From assembly GCA_964609625.1 (NCBI GenBank), contig CAZSRS010000001.1, positions 1 through 64,000 of the forward strand: a DNA stretch of 64,000 bases. The letters run 5' to 3'. The notes below the pieces were generated by a model. The model worked only from the letters and a program-made list of their open reading frames with translations. It ran no database searches and was not told where the DNA came from. The position numbers were made by a program, and so were the translations under genes. Every line of letters starts with the position of its first letter. The first letter of the stretch is position 1. This stretch comes from G963674665 sp964609625 (lineage in GTDB: Bacteria > Desulfobacterota > Desulfovibrionia > Desulfovibrionales > Desulfovibrionaceae). Of this stretch, positions 9,663-17,113 are shown one piece after another.

Positions 9663-10580
9663 ATGCCAGCAACGGACATGATCCTGACCCTCCAAGCCAG
9701 GGACCGAGACATGCAGCAAACCGTCACCGCCCTGTGCGAAAAGGGCTTTACCGCGACTCTGGCAAGGGACGCCGCTGAAGTGATCCTCAAGGCCAACAAG
9801 GGGGGCTGCGGCCTGCTCATCTGCCCGCAATTCCCCTTGGCAGCCACGGACGGCATGGACTTGTGCCTGCAGTTGCACGCCGTCAGAAGGGAACTTCACC
9901 CCCCAGTGCTCCTGTTTCTCGAGACCATCGACCTGCAACAGACGACCCGCGCCCTGCAAGTCGGCGTGGATGCCTTGTTGCCCTTCGGTTGTCCTGAAAG
10001 CGCCGTGCTAGCCCACGTGCGAAGACTGCTGCAACCGCCCCCTGCTCAGGGTGTGGATACACAATCCCTGGATATGTTGTTCGGTGAGGCTATCATCTCC
10101 ACCCCCCTTCCCGCGGAACGCGCTCTGCACCTAGCCCTCTCCGCCCTGGCCTGGCTGTCTCCTTCCGTACCCAGGCATGGCGGGATTCCCGCACCCGCGG
10201 AGCAGTCTTCCAGGGAACCAGCTTCCCAAACGGCTTCTCCAGAGGTGCTGGACAGCGCCAAGACCCTTGCCAGGCTCAGGGGCGACGCCCCCTTCCTCTC
10301 CCTGCTGTACCAGACCTTTCTCAAGGATCTGGACAACCGCATCCTTTCCATGCGCTCCTCACTGGAGAAAGGAGACCTCGAGGGTTTGTGCAAACTCGCG
10401 CACTCGCTCAAAGGCGCCGCTGCCACCATCGACGCCCTCGCTGTCCGGGAACTGTCCTTCCAGACTGAAATCGCGGCCCGTGAAGGTGATGCGCAACGTT
10501 GCGAACAGTGCCTGAACACCCTTTCCTCTGATCTGGAAGTGCTCAAAAACGCTTTGCTATCCCATTTGAATCATGGTTGA
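9663..10580 (+). CDS. pseudo-receiver plus HPt domain protein
   Basis: The product has 305 residues; ATG at 9663 has AGGA at 7 bases, better than the upstream TTG. Residues 1-120 follow the receiver-domain pattern, but the phospho-acceptor at the end of strand 3 is missing: GLLICPQFP has Pro where Asp is expected, and the beta-5 Lys is also absent (VDALLPF). Residues about 200-305 form an HPt domain with the motif KLAHSLKGAAATIDAL; the phospho-acceptor His is near residue 247. The protein therefore probably accepts or relays phosphate through the histidine, with the receiver-like part serving docking. No histidine kinase is adjacent, so its partner is encoded elsewhere. Confidence 0.8.
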   Translation: MPATDMILTLQARDRDMQQTVTALCEKGFTATLARDAAEVILKANKGGCGLLICPQFPLAATDGMDLCLQLHAVRRELHPPVLLFLETIDLQQTTRALQVGVDALLPFGCPESAVLAHVRRLLQPPPAQGVDTQSLDMLFGEAIISTPLPAERALHLALSALAWLSPSVPRHGGIPAPAEQSSREPASQTASPEVLDSAKTLARLRGDAPFLSLLYQTFLKDLDNRILSMRSSLEKGDLEGLCKLAHSLKGAAATIDALAVRELSFQTEIAAREGDAQRCEQCLNTLSSDLEVLKNALLSHLNHG

Positions 10581-10614
10581 TTGACGCGGCGTGACGATGT
10601 TTGAAGGAAATGTG

Positions 10615-10646
10615 TTGACAGATCCCCTCTCCTCGGAGAATTACAT
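10615..10646 (+). promoter_or_regulatory. weak promoter candidate for the outer-membrane protein gene
   Basis: A perfect TTGACA at 10615-10620 lies in the 105-base gap. The best -10-like element, TTACAT at 10641-10646, is at 20 bases, longer than ideal. Only the -35 is convincing. Confidence 0.3.
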
Positions 10647-10685
10647 GTTGCAGCATCGCGTACAGCACATGGTAAGGTTGACCAC

Positions 10686-11351
10686 GTGAAAAAAACTATC
10701 CTGTTGTTGACTCTGCTTTTTTTACTCCTCTTCGCCGCCGTAACCAAGGCTACGGAGACCACTGCGAACACTGCCCAGGACGTACAGACGGATGATCTTT
10801 CCTACACCGTCGACAGGACATCCCTGGCATTCCATTTCGGCCTGCTCACCCCGCAGGCCTTCACGGAACTCTACACAGGGCCCAACGAATTCGTCGCCGC
10901 CAACATTCTGGCCATGAGCCTTTCCAGGGAGCTGTTTTCCGTGGGACATGTCTTCGACATCCCGAGACTGCAACCTTTGAAGCTGGAAGTGGAAGGTACC
11001 TCCGCGCTGCACTGGGGAACCTGGGACACTGAACAAACGTTCATGGAATTCGCGGCGTCCCTGAACATCCGCTGGCACCGCTTCCCCTGGAACAAATATG
11101 TGCTCACCACGGCAGGCTTTGGAGAAGGCGTCTCCGTCACTACGGAACTCCCGAGCTACGAGGACAGGATCAACAACAAAACCGCACACTTCTTGAATTT
11201 CCTGATGTTCGACATCACCTTTGCCCTGCCGGAATACCCGAATGTGGCCCTGTTGCTGCGCTTGCACCATCGCTCCGGCATCTTCGGCCTGATAAGCGGC
11301 GTCAGAGGCGGCTCGGACTTCTTCACCGCGGGACTGAAATACACTTTTTAA
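10686..11351 (+). CDS. outer-membrane beta-barrel protein, PagL/acyloxyacyl hydrolase-like
   Basis: The product has 221 residues and starts at GTG with an AAGG upstream. A signal peptide is clear (Lys-Lys, a Leu-rich core, cleavage near VTKA). The mature part alternates short amphipathic strands and ends in AGLKYTF, the C-terminal Phe signature of barrels recognised by the BAM complex. The stretch LRLHHRSGIFGLISG resembles the His-x-Ser motif region of PagL-type lipid A 3-O-deacylases and related acyloxyacyl hydrolases. The overall match is by pattern only, so lipid A deacylation is a suggestion and the barrel assignment is the safer call. The gene stands alone between convergent or unrelated neighbours. 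Confidence 0.72.
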   Translation: MKKTILLLTLLFLLLFAAVTKATETTANTAQDVQTDDLSYTVDRTSLAFHFGLLTPQAFTELYTGPNEFVAANILAMSLSRELFSVGHVFDIPRLQPLKLEVEGTSALHWGTWDTEQTFMEFAASLNIRWHRFPWNKYVLTTAGFGEGVSVTTELPSYEDRINNKTAHFLNFLMFDITFALPEYPNVALLLRLHHRSGIFGLISGVRGGSDFFTAGLKYTF

Positions 11352-11354
11352 CCC

Positions 11355-11380
11355 TGGCGCCCCACCACGGGGCAACGCCA
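11355..11380. terminator. possible hairpin terminator between convergent genes
   Basis: TGGCG-CCCC pairs with GGGG-(CAA bulge)-CGCCA around an ACCAC loop, just after the barrel gene stop and before the convergent methyltransferase stop. There is no T run, so it may act only as a 3'-end stabiliser. Confidence 0.35.
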
Positions 11381-11390
11381 TCCAAGGCCG

Positions 11391-11975
11391 TCAGCATTTC
11401 ACATCCGGCCCCTGCACCCGCAGCAGAAAACTCCTGAAGCCAAACACCGGTTCGGGACGTAGTGCTTCCCAGCCCAGCACCGTACCAAGGGGGGCGCAGA
11501 GCCCTGCCCACTCCTCCGGAGAACGGAAGCTCATGGGCCTGGGCATGCCGCTGGGGGATACCATGCCCCAAAAACTCTCCACTATCTTCGCTGCAAGCGT
11601 GGGAGCGGTTTCAATGACCAGGATCCTGCCACAGACCCGCAAGGCATCCTGAAGCAGCGGTCGTTGCAACGCAAGGGGAACATGGTGCAGACTGTAGCAA
11701 AACAGCCCCACGTCGAAACTCTTGCTGGCGAATCCCAGCTTGTGGATATCGGCCATGGACGCCGTGGGGATGGCTCGTTTGAGAGCGAAACGCTGGTCAG
11801 TGCCCCAGACCACGCATCCCAGCCCCTCGCCCAAAATCCAGGCCAGTTCACCGCTACCGCAACCGATATCCAGCACGGATTCCGAGGGAGCGATCCACCC
11901 GCGCAACACTTCATACAAACGCTGGTGCCCCCTGCCCATGCCCTTCGCTTTATTCAAGCCTTCCCATGATCCCAC
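11391..11975 (-). CDS. class I SAM-dependent methyltransferase
   Basis: The product has 194 residues. The GTG start at 11975 has GAGGT upstream. The SAM-binding core is clear: motif I VLDIGCGSGELAWILG, acidic loop WGTDQR, and the Methyltransf_11 post-motif FDVGLFCYSLHHVP, where the His-His pair is common in small-molecule or lipid methyltransferases. The sequence MGRGHQRLYEVLRGW before motif I is a usual lid helix. The substrate is unknown. It is transcribed alone on the minus strand, divergent from the gene at 12070. Confidence 0.82.
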   Translation of the reverse strand: MGSWEGLNKAKGMGRGHQRLYEVLRGWIAPSESVLDIGCGSGELAWILGEGLGCVVWGTDQRFALKRAIPTASMADIHKLGFASKSFDVGLFCYSLHHVPLALQRPLLQDALRVCGRILVIETAPTLAAKIVESFWGMVSPSGMPRPMSFRSPEEWAGLCAPLGTVLGWEALRPEPVFGFRSFLLRVQGPDVKC

Positions 11976-12069
11976 ACACTATTACCTCGAAATGTTGTCT
12001 GAAATATCAGGGGCTTTCCTTCGATTGAAAAAGGGTCTATAGCTAACCAAAAATTCCTGGAGGGAAATC

Positions 12070-12570
12070 GTGGAGCTGAACATCCTGACCCCCGAATCAC
12101 CACTTCCGGTGGAGCGTGTCTACACCGTTTCCATGATCATACGCAGCTTCAAGGGCCGCAGGAACGTGGAGGTGCACCTTTTCCGCCCCGATTACGACAT
12201 GGACGCGGAAGAGGGGCAGTATAGCTGGGACAAGCTCATCGGCGACCCCGTGCACCCCGATGTCCAGGTGAACCTGGACAGCCCCAGGAGGATCCTCCTG
12301 GAATCCTTCACCCTTGAAGAACGCGATGCCGTGGTCCAGTACCTCAAGGACCGCTACGACGAACGGCTTGCCGCCATAGCCTCCGGGCCCCTGGCCCTGC
12401 CCATCCCGCTGGGGATGCCCGCCCTGTCTGAAATCCCCGGGGGCAAGACGCTGGGCTTCATCCATTTCGAAAGGGTCCCCAACTATACCCTGCCCTTCGT
12501 GGTACACGGGCTGTACGACTTGGCGCAACACGAACCTTTGGTGCTTGGCGAGGAAGACGCATCCGCATGA
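12070..12570 (+). CDS. conserved hypothetical protein, 166 aa
   Basis: It starts at GTG 12070 behind CTGGAGGGAAATC. I do not recognise a family. The N-terminal part looks like a beta-rich domain (VERVYTVSMIIRSFKGRRNV, VEVHLFRPDYDM). It is followed by LLESFTLEERDAVVQYLKDR, a helix typical of small regulatory domains, and a C-terminal region of strands with IPGGKTLGFIHFERVPNYTL. There is no signal peptide or membrane segment. Its stop overlaps a 33-codon frame (ATGATG), and a CoA-binding-protein gene follows. Confidence 0.7.
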   Translation: MELNILTPESPLPVERVYTVSMIIRSFKGRRNVEVHLFRPDYDMDAEEGQYSWDKLIGDPVHPDVQVNLDSPRRILLESFTLEERDAVVQYLKDRYDERLAAIASGPLALPIPLGMPALSEIPGGKTLGFIHFERVPNYTLPFVVHGLYDLAQHEPLVLGEEDASA

Positions 12571-12668
12571 TGCCTCGCCGCTCCAAGGGGCGGACGCCCA
12601 TAAACGCCCTCGAGCTGAGTCCCTCGTGCATGACCCGATGGGCCTACCGCCCATGCAGGGTACTCTGA
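12567..12668 (+). CDS. possible micro-ORF, 33 aa, overlapping the previous stop
   Basis: The frame begins at ATG 12567, overlapping the TGA of the gene before it, and ends at TGA 12668. The peptide is basic with two cysteines near the end (PSCMTRWAYRPCRVL). The overlap arrangement is what translational coupling looks like, but the frame is short and no family is recognised. It may be chance. Confidence 0.2.
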   Translation: MMPRRSKGRTPINALELSPSCMTRWAYRPCRVL

Positions 12669-12730
12669 ACCTCGATCGTAGCCCGCCCCTTGTTTCTCAA
12701 GTGCACCCCGCAACCCACGAGGAGACGACA

Positions 12731-13183
12731 ATGGAGTGTGAATTCCCGCGAGAAAACGCTCCGGATGAAACTATCCAGGACCTGCTGCGCGCAGCCAGGA
12801 CCATCGCCGTTGTGGGCCTGTCCACCAAGCCTGACCGGGACTCCCACCGAGTGGCCAAATACCTTCTGGAGCAGGGGTACACGATCTACCCCGTGAACCC
12901 GGGCTGTTCGGAAGTCCTGGGGCTGCCCTGCCATCGCGATCTGCGCGGCTTGCCTGGCCCCGTGGATATCGTGGACATCTTCCGCGCCCCTGAATACATA
13001 CCGGCTGTGGTGGACCAGGCCATCGAGATCGGGGCCAAGGCGGTCTGGATGCAGCTCGGTCTGGCGCACAACCAGGCCGCGGACAAGGCCAGGGCAGCCG
13101 GCCTCACCGTGGTCATGAACAAATGCATCAAGATCGAACACATGCGCATGCTGGGGTGGGGGAGGCAGCCGTCCTCGATGTGA
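12731..13183 (+). CDS. CoA-binding domain protein (YccU family)
   Basis: The product has 150 residues. ATG at 12731 is chosen because GAGGAG precedes it by 6 bases; the longer upstream frame is non-coding in character. The protein is a single Rossmann-like CoA_binding_2 domain: TIAVVGLSTKPDRDSHRVAKY gives the first nucleotide-binding strand and loop, then YTIYPVNPG, VDIVDIFRAPEYIPAVV and AKAVWMQLGLAHNQAA, a set characteristic of YccU-type proteins. It ends with VVMNKCIKIEH, also typical. The physiological role of this family is unclear; binding of CoA or acyl-CoA is expected. It may be co-transcribed with the HNH-like gene 35 bases downstream. Confidence 0.9.
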   Translation: MECEFPRENAPDETIQDLLRAARTIAVVGLSTKPDRDSHRVAKYLLEQGYTIYPVNPGCSEVLGLPCHRDLRGLPGPVDIVDIFRAPEYIPAVVDQAIEIGAKAVWMQLGLAHNQAADKARAAGLTVVMNKCIKIEHMRMLGWGRQPSSM

Positions 13184-13218
13184 CGCACCTCTTCTCCAGG
13201 TAATCAGGGACACCCGCC

Positions 13219-13815
13219 ATGACCTGGAAAGACTTCATCCGCGGCCTGGTTCTCGACTTCTGCAACCAGCGTGGCAACCGAACATTCACCTTGGGGGAAT
13301 TCAAGACCGCCAGGGGTGAACACATCCAGGGTTTCAGCGCCCGCGCCAGAACACCACTGAACACCACGCGCCGCATCCTGCAGGAACTCCGGGACGAGGG
13401 ATTCCTCTCCTTTGTCGACAACTCCGGCACCTACATGCGGGGCGTGGAGTTCCTGGACGGAGAGCTGCCCGACGCCCTGCTCCTGCCGCCCTACGCAATA
13501 ACCCCTGAAAAGCGGGAATACCTGGTGGAAACCTTTGCCCGAAGCGTGGACTGGGCGCGGCTGGCCAAGGAAACCTTCGGGCCGTACTGCATGTATCCGG
13601 CGTGCGGTAACACCTTCCCGCGCCCCGATGGCACTCCCTACATCGAGGTCCACCACATCGTTCCCCTGTATCGAGAGGGCGAGGACGGCATCTGGAACCT
13701 GGCCGTGCTCTGCGCCCACCAATACCGCATGGCGCATCACGCGGCCCCTCCCATGGTGCACGAACTCCGGGAACTGCTGCAACGCGAAAACGCCCGACTC
13801 CGCGCGGAATTCTGA
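13219..13815 (+). CDS. winged-helix plus HNH-like protein with altered metal site
   Basis: The product has 198 residues. The N-terminal 75 residues resemble a winged helix for DNA binding (FTLGEFKTARGEHIQGFSAR then TTRRILQELRDEGFLSFVDN). The C-terminal half is an HNH fold: CMYPACG, then YIEVHHIVPLYREGEDGIWN with the His-His pair and the Asn. The third element reads LCAHQYRMAHHA, where HNH nucleases normally have LCPNCHRMAH. Thus the second zinc cysteine is Gln and the following histidine is Tyr. Either this is a variant metal site (the shifted His might substitute) or nuclease activity is lost. No methyltransferase for a restriction pair lies adjacent. Confidence 0.8.
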   Translation: MTWKDFIRGLVLDFCNQRGNRTFTLGEFKTARGEHIQGFSARARTPLNTTRRILQELRDEGFLSFVDNSGTYMRGVEFLDGELPDALLLPPYAITPEKREYLVETFARSVDWARLAKETFGPYCMYPACGNTFPRPDGTPYIEVHHIVPLYREGEDGIWNLAVLCAHQYRMAHHAAPPMVHELRELLQRENARLRAEF

Positions 13816-13822
13816 CTTCCCC

Positions 13823-15496
13823 CTACCCCTTCCTTCGCAGCCAGTAGGGGTTGGCCAAGTCCTCGAAAGCCGAAAGCGCCGCAGTGGAGCCCTCGCCGAT
13901 GGCCGTGACGATTTGCTGCACCCCGCCGGTGACGTCTCCTGCCGCGTATACGCGCGGAATGTTGGTGCGCATGCTCCGATCCACCTTGATGAAGCCTTGT
14001 TCGTCCAGGTGCAGGCCGATCTGCATGGCCAAATCCACATTGGCGTCCAGACCGACGGCCACGAAGAGCCCCCCCAGGCCGAACTCCTCCTCGCCGCCGT
14101 CCTTGGTGTCACGCAGGCGTACGCCGCGCACGCGGCCCTCGTCGTTGCCCAGTACTTCCAGCACCTCGCGATTCCAGAGCACCGGAATCCCGGTACGTTG
14201 CACCGCCTCTTGAAGGTGCTTCTCGGCCCTGAAGGAGTCGCGGCGGTGGATGATGGTCACGTCCACGCCCAGGTTTTGCAGGTGCAGGGCGTCGGTGAGC
14301 GCGGTATTGCCGCCGCCCACGATGGCCGCCTTGCGCCCCTTGTAGAGATAGCCGTCACAGGAGGCGCAATAGTTCACGCCGAAGCCGAAGAAGCGTTCCT
14401 CGCCGGTCACGCCCAGCTTGCGCCAGGTGGCGCCCGTGGCCAGGATCAAGGCCCGGGCCAGGAACACGGTGCGGTTGGTGTGGACCTCGATGTTCCTGCC
14501 CACCTTGATTTCCAGCACATCCTCGCCCTCGAGGATATTGGCGTACTCCCTGGCGTGATCGGTCATGATCTCCATGAGCTTCTTGCCCGGCACGTTGGCG
14601 AAGCCGGGATAGTTCTCCACCACGGGCGTGAGCGCCACCTGCCCCCCGACAACGCCCTTTTCCAGGATCACACAGGAGAGGCCGCTACGCTCGGCGTAGA
14701 TGCCGGCAGTGAGCCCGGCCGGTCCAGCGCCCACGATGACCACGTCGAACTCCTCCACCGGAAGGTGATGATGGTCATGGTCATGCTCGTGCCCCGCCTC
14801 GTCCGAAAGCGCATCCACGCTCTTGAGAGTCAGCAGTTGGGCCACGAAGCGCTCCTCGGGCTCCAGGCCCAGGCTGAAGAAGCTGTCGTCGATCACGGTG
14901 TGCGGCACCGAACCCACGCCGTAGCGCAGGGCCAGCTCCGGGTTCTCCGCCGTTTCAACGCATTCGGCCCTGACCAGATCCGGCTTTTCCACGGCGCACT
15001 TGAAGGCGTTGACCACTTGCCCCGGACAATAGGGGCACGTGGGAGTCACGAATACCTGGACGTGACGCTGCTCCTGGAGCTGGTCCAGCATGTCCCTGGA
15101 GACGTCGGACAAGCCGCTCTGCCCCGTGGAGACCATGAGCATGGCCTGGATAAAGGAACGCCCTTCCTCGCCCAGGGGCGCACCGAGGAAACGGATGTGG
15201 CAGGAATCCGGATTGAGCAGCAGGGCCGGGGACGTCTCCACACCATATTTCCTGGCCTCGTCGCTGTCCAGGTCAAGGAAGCGGGCGGTGATCAGGTCAC
15301 TGCTGCGGGCCACGTCGCGGACGAACTTGACCATGTAATCGTTGTAGGCGTCGTTGGTACCGTCTTCGGTGAAGACCACCAGTTCCACGGGCTGACGCAG
15401 GAGCTTGAAGTGTTTATCGAGTTGTTTGCGGCCGTCCTCGGGAATGAACCACTCCTCCGCGTCTTGTTTTTTCTCTTTTCTGAACAAAGGGCTCAT
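13823..15496 (-). CDS. thioredoxin-reductase-like flavoprotein with glutaredoxin-like N-domain
   Basis: The product has 557 residues; ATG at 15496 follows GGGGAG and overlaps the upstream stop (ATGA). The N-terminal 230 residues form a double thioredoxin fold of the PDO/AhpF type, whose second unit has the redox motif CPYC (154-157). A short His-rich linker (EHDHDHHH, about 237-244) follows. The rest is a thioredoxin reductase unit: GAGPAG FAD loop at 256, CASCDG redox pair at about 377-380, GGGNTALTDAL NAD(P)H loop and the terminal YAAGDV FAD motif. By analogy with AhpF it moves electrons from NAD(P)H through the flavin to its own CPYC site and on to a peroxiredoxin or thioredoxin; no such partner is adjacent. 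Confidence 0.92.
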   Translation of the reverse strand: MSPLFRKEKKQDAEEWFIPEDGRKQLDKHFKLLRQPVELVVFTEDGTNDAYNDYMVKFVRDVARSSDLITARFLDLDSDEARKYGVETSPALLLNPDSCHIRFLGAPLGEEGRSFIQAMLMVSTGQSGLSDVSRDMLDQLQEQRHVQVFVTPTCPYCPGQVVNAFKCAVEKPDLVRAECVETAENPELALRYGVGSVPHTVIDDSFFSLGLEPEERFVAQLLTLKSVDALSDEAGHEHDHDHHHLPVEEFDVVIVGAGPAGLTAGIYAERSGLSCVILEKGVVGGQVALTPVVENYPGFANVPGKKLMEIMTDHAREYANILEGEDVLEIKVGRNIEVHTNRTVFLARALILATGATWRKLGVTGEERFFGFGVNYCASCDGYLYKGRKAAIVGGGNTALTDALHLQNLGVDVTIIHRRDSFRAEKHLQEAVQRTGIPVLWNREVLEVLGNDEGRVRGVRLRDTKDGGEEEFGLGGLFVAVGLDANVDLAMQIGLHLDEQGFIKVDRSMRTNIPRVYAAGDVTGGVQQIVTAIGEGSTAALSAFEDLANPYWLRRKG

Positions 15497-16428
15497 GAGC
15501 GCTCCCCATTTGGTTGTAATGATTGTTGCGAGGCAATTGCCCCGACCTGCCCTGGCCCGGGAGCGTATGCTCCGGACCACCGCGGCGGCAAGCCGATAGA
15601 ACGGTTGAAGATCTCCAGACGCAGGCAGTGCAGGAGCAACCCCTGTCCACTTGGAGGGGCGCCGTATTTCAGGTCACCCAGAATGGGGAATCCCCTGGCT
15701 GCCAATTGCACGCGCAACTGATGCGTACGTCCCGTCTCCAACCGCAGAAGCAAGAGGCTGGCCCGCTCCTCCACCCGCAGGGGGCTGACCCGCGCCCTGG
15801 CCTCCTTTCCCATGTCGTCTGTAACCATGCGTTGTCGCCCCTTGGATTCGACCTTGGCCAGCCTGTCGCACATCAGGAAGTCCTGGCTCCAGGGCCAAAC
15901 CCCAGCCACCCAGGCCAGATATTCCTTGCCCACACGGCCGGCCTTGAATAGCTCCTGCATCTCCCGCAGCCGCGCATAGGAGAGTGCCACCAACAGAACC
16001 CCGGAGGTGTCGCGGTCGAGCCGGTGCACCGGGGTGGGAGCGAAGTCAGCGTCCGGAAACATGCCCAGCAGTCGCGACCGCACACTGTCGGTATGGCCGG
16101 TGCCACCATGCACGGGCAGGCCCGCAGGCTTGGCCAGGGCAAGGTAGTCGGACTCCCTCAGGAGGACCTCCAGCTCTCCGGCCGGTGCCGGGTCGTGCAG
16201 GGCCTTGGCTTCGGCCTCTGCAAAGGCCTGTGGCGGCAGACGGACCTCCTGGCCGACTTGCAGACGCTGGAAGGGCTTGGCGCGCCGGCCGTCCACGCGT
16301 ATCTGCCCGGTGCGGATCCAGCGCATCAGCACGCTCCGAGGGACGTCCCGCCCCACCCTGCGGGCGAGAAAACCGGTCAACTTCTGCCCCGCCTCTTCGG
16401 GTGTCACCGCAACGGGAGCGTGAGCCAC
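15493..16428 (-). CDS. RluA-family RNA pseudouridine synthase
   Basis: The product has 311 residues. An N-terminal S4-like RNA-binding segment (RSVLMRWIRTGQIRVDGRRA, about 32-51) precedes the catalytic domain. The catalytic Asp lies in HRLDRDTSG, with LALAKPAGLPVHGGTGH before it and TGRTHQLRVQLAARGFPILG after it, all characteristic of RluC/RluD-type enzymes that isomerise uridines in 23S rRNA. The specific site cannot be assigned. The start is GTG, 9 bases after the stop of the preceding gene, and the end overlaps the oxidoreductase start, so three minus-strand genes form an operon. The C-terminal tail is somewhat longer than usual and low in complexity. Confidence 0.92.
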   Translation of the reverse strand: MAHAPVAVTPEEAGQKLTGFLARRVGRDVPRSVLMRWIRTGQIRVDGRRAKPFQRLQVGQEVRLPPQAFAEAEAKALHDPAPAGELEVLLRESDYLALAKPAGLPVHGGTGHTDSVRSRLLGMFPDADFAPTPVHRLDRDTSGVLLVALSYARLREMQELFKAGRVGKEYLAWVAGVWPWSQDFLMCDRLAKVESKGRQRMVTDDMGKEARARVSPLRVEERASLLLLRLETGRTHQLRVQLAARGFPILGDLKYGAPPSGQGLLLHCLRLEIFNRSIGLPPRWSGAYAPGPGQVGAIASQQSLQPNGERS

Positions 16429-16437
16429 GTGCGCTGC

Positions 16438-16926
16438 TCACTCCACCCGAAAGGAGTCTGCCACGGGCTTGACCAGGGGATCGAACTCCTGCCGCAGTTC
16501 CCTGGGATAGAGCAATTCAAAGGTGTAGTAGGCATCGCCGCCTTTGCCGAGCATGGTCTTGCGGTAGAATATCCGTCCCTGGTCGTATCCAGAGATCACA
16601 AACCAGTTGTCTTTGATGGTCTTGTAAGTGACCTCGCGGTGCCGGTCAGTGAGCGCACTCTCGAATTCCTCGTGCAGGGGGGTCTCCAGGGCGTTGAAAC
16701 CGGCCCAGACCATGAGCATGGCTGCGCCGTCCGGCGAAAGGAAACGCTGGCCGTCGCCGTTGTCCGACTCCCCCTGGGGGATGAAATCCGCAGGATAGCC
16801 GATGGAATAGCCGAAACGGGCATTGTGGTACACGGCCAAATCACCCGCCACGGCCATGGAGGCGGCTGTCATGAGGGCACAGGCGACCGCCAGCATTACC
16901 ACCGTTCGCAGGAGTTGAGCAGACAT
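16438..16926 (-). CDS. secreted hypothetical protein, 162 aa
   Basis: ATG at 16926 follows GGGGAGGGATC. Residues 1-27 form a signal peptide (Leu/Val/Ala core, cleavage near MAVAGD). The mature part begins VYHNARFGYSIGYPADFIPQ, a pattern found in small periplasmic proteins of the PsbP/YjbI-like beta-sandwich type. It continues with FLSPDGAAMLMVWAGF and GYDQGRIFYRKTMLGKG. No enzyme motif is seen. It leads the operon with the pseudouridine synthase and flavoprotein; a functional link is not evident. Confidence 0.75.
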   Translation of the reverse strand: MSAQLLRTVVMLAVACALMTAASMAVAGDLAVYHNARFGYSIGYPADFIPQGESDNGDGQRFLSPDGAAMLMVWAGFNALETPLHEEFESALTDRHREVTYKTIKDNWFVISGYDQGRIFYRKTMLGKGGDAYYTFELLYPRELRQEFDPLVKPVADSFRVE

Positions 16927-17113
16927 GATCCCTCCCCGCGACAACAAGGGGTGCCGCGGTTTTCAATTGGATATCTCGATTCATCTTTACCCGGAGAACC
17001 GCATCCGCGCAACACGCTTTCATTTGACACGCCCCTGTGCCATACTCCAGGGTCATGATCCGGCCGGGAATCCCCGCGCCGGCGCATACAAGCAACCACG
17101 TTCAGGAGCGACC

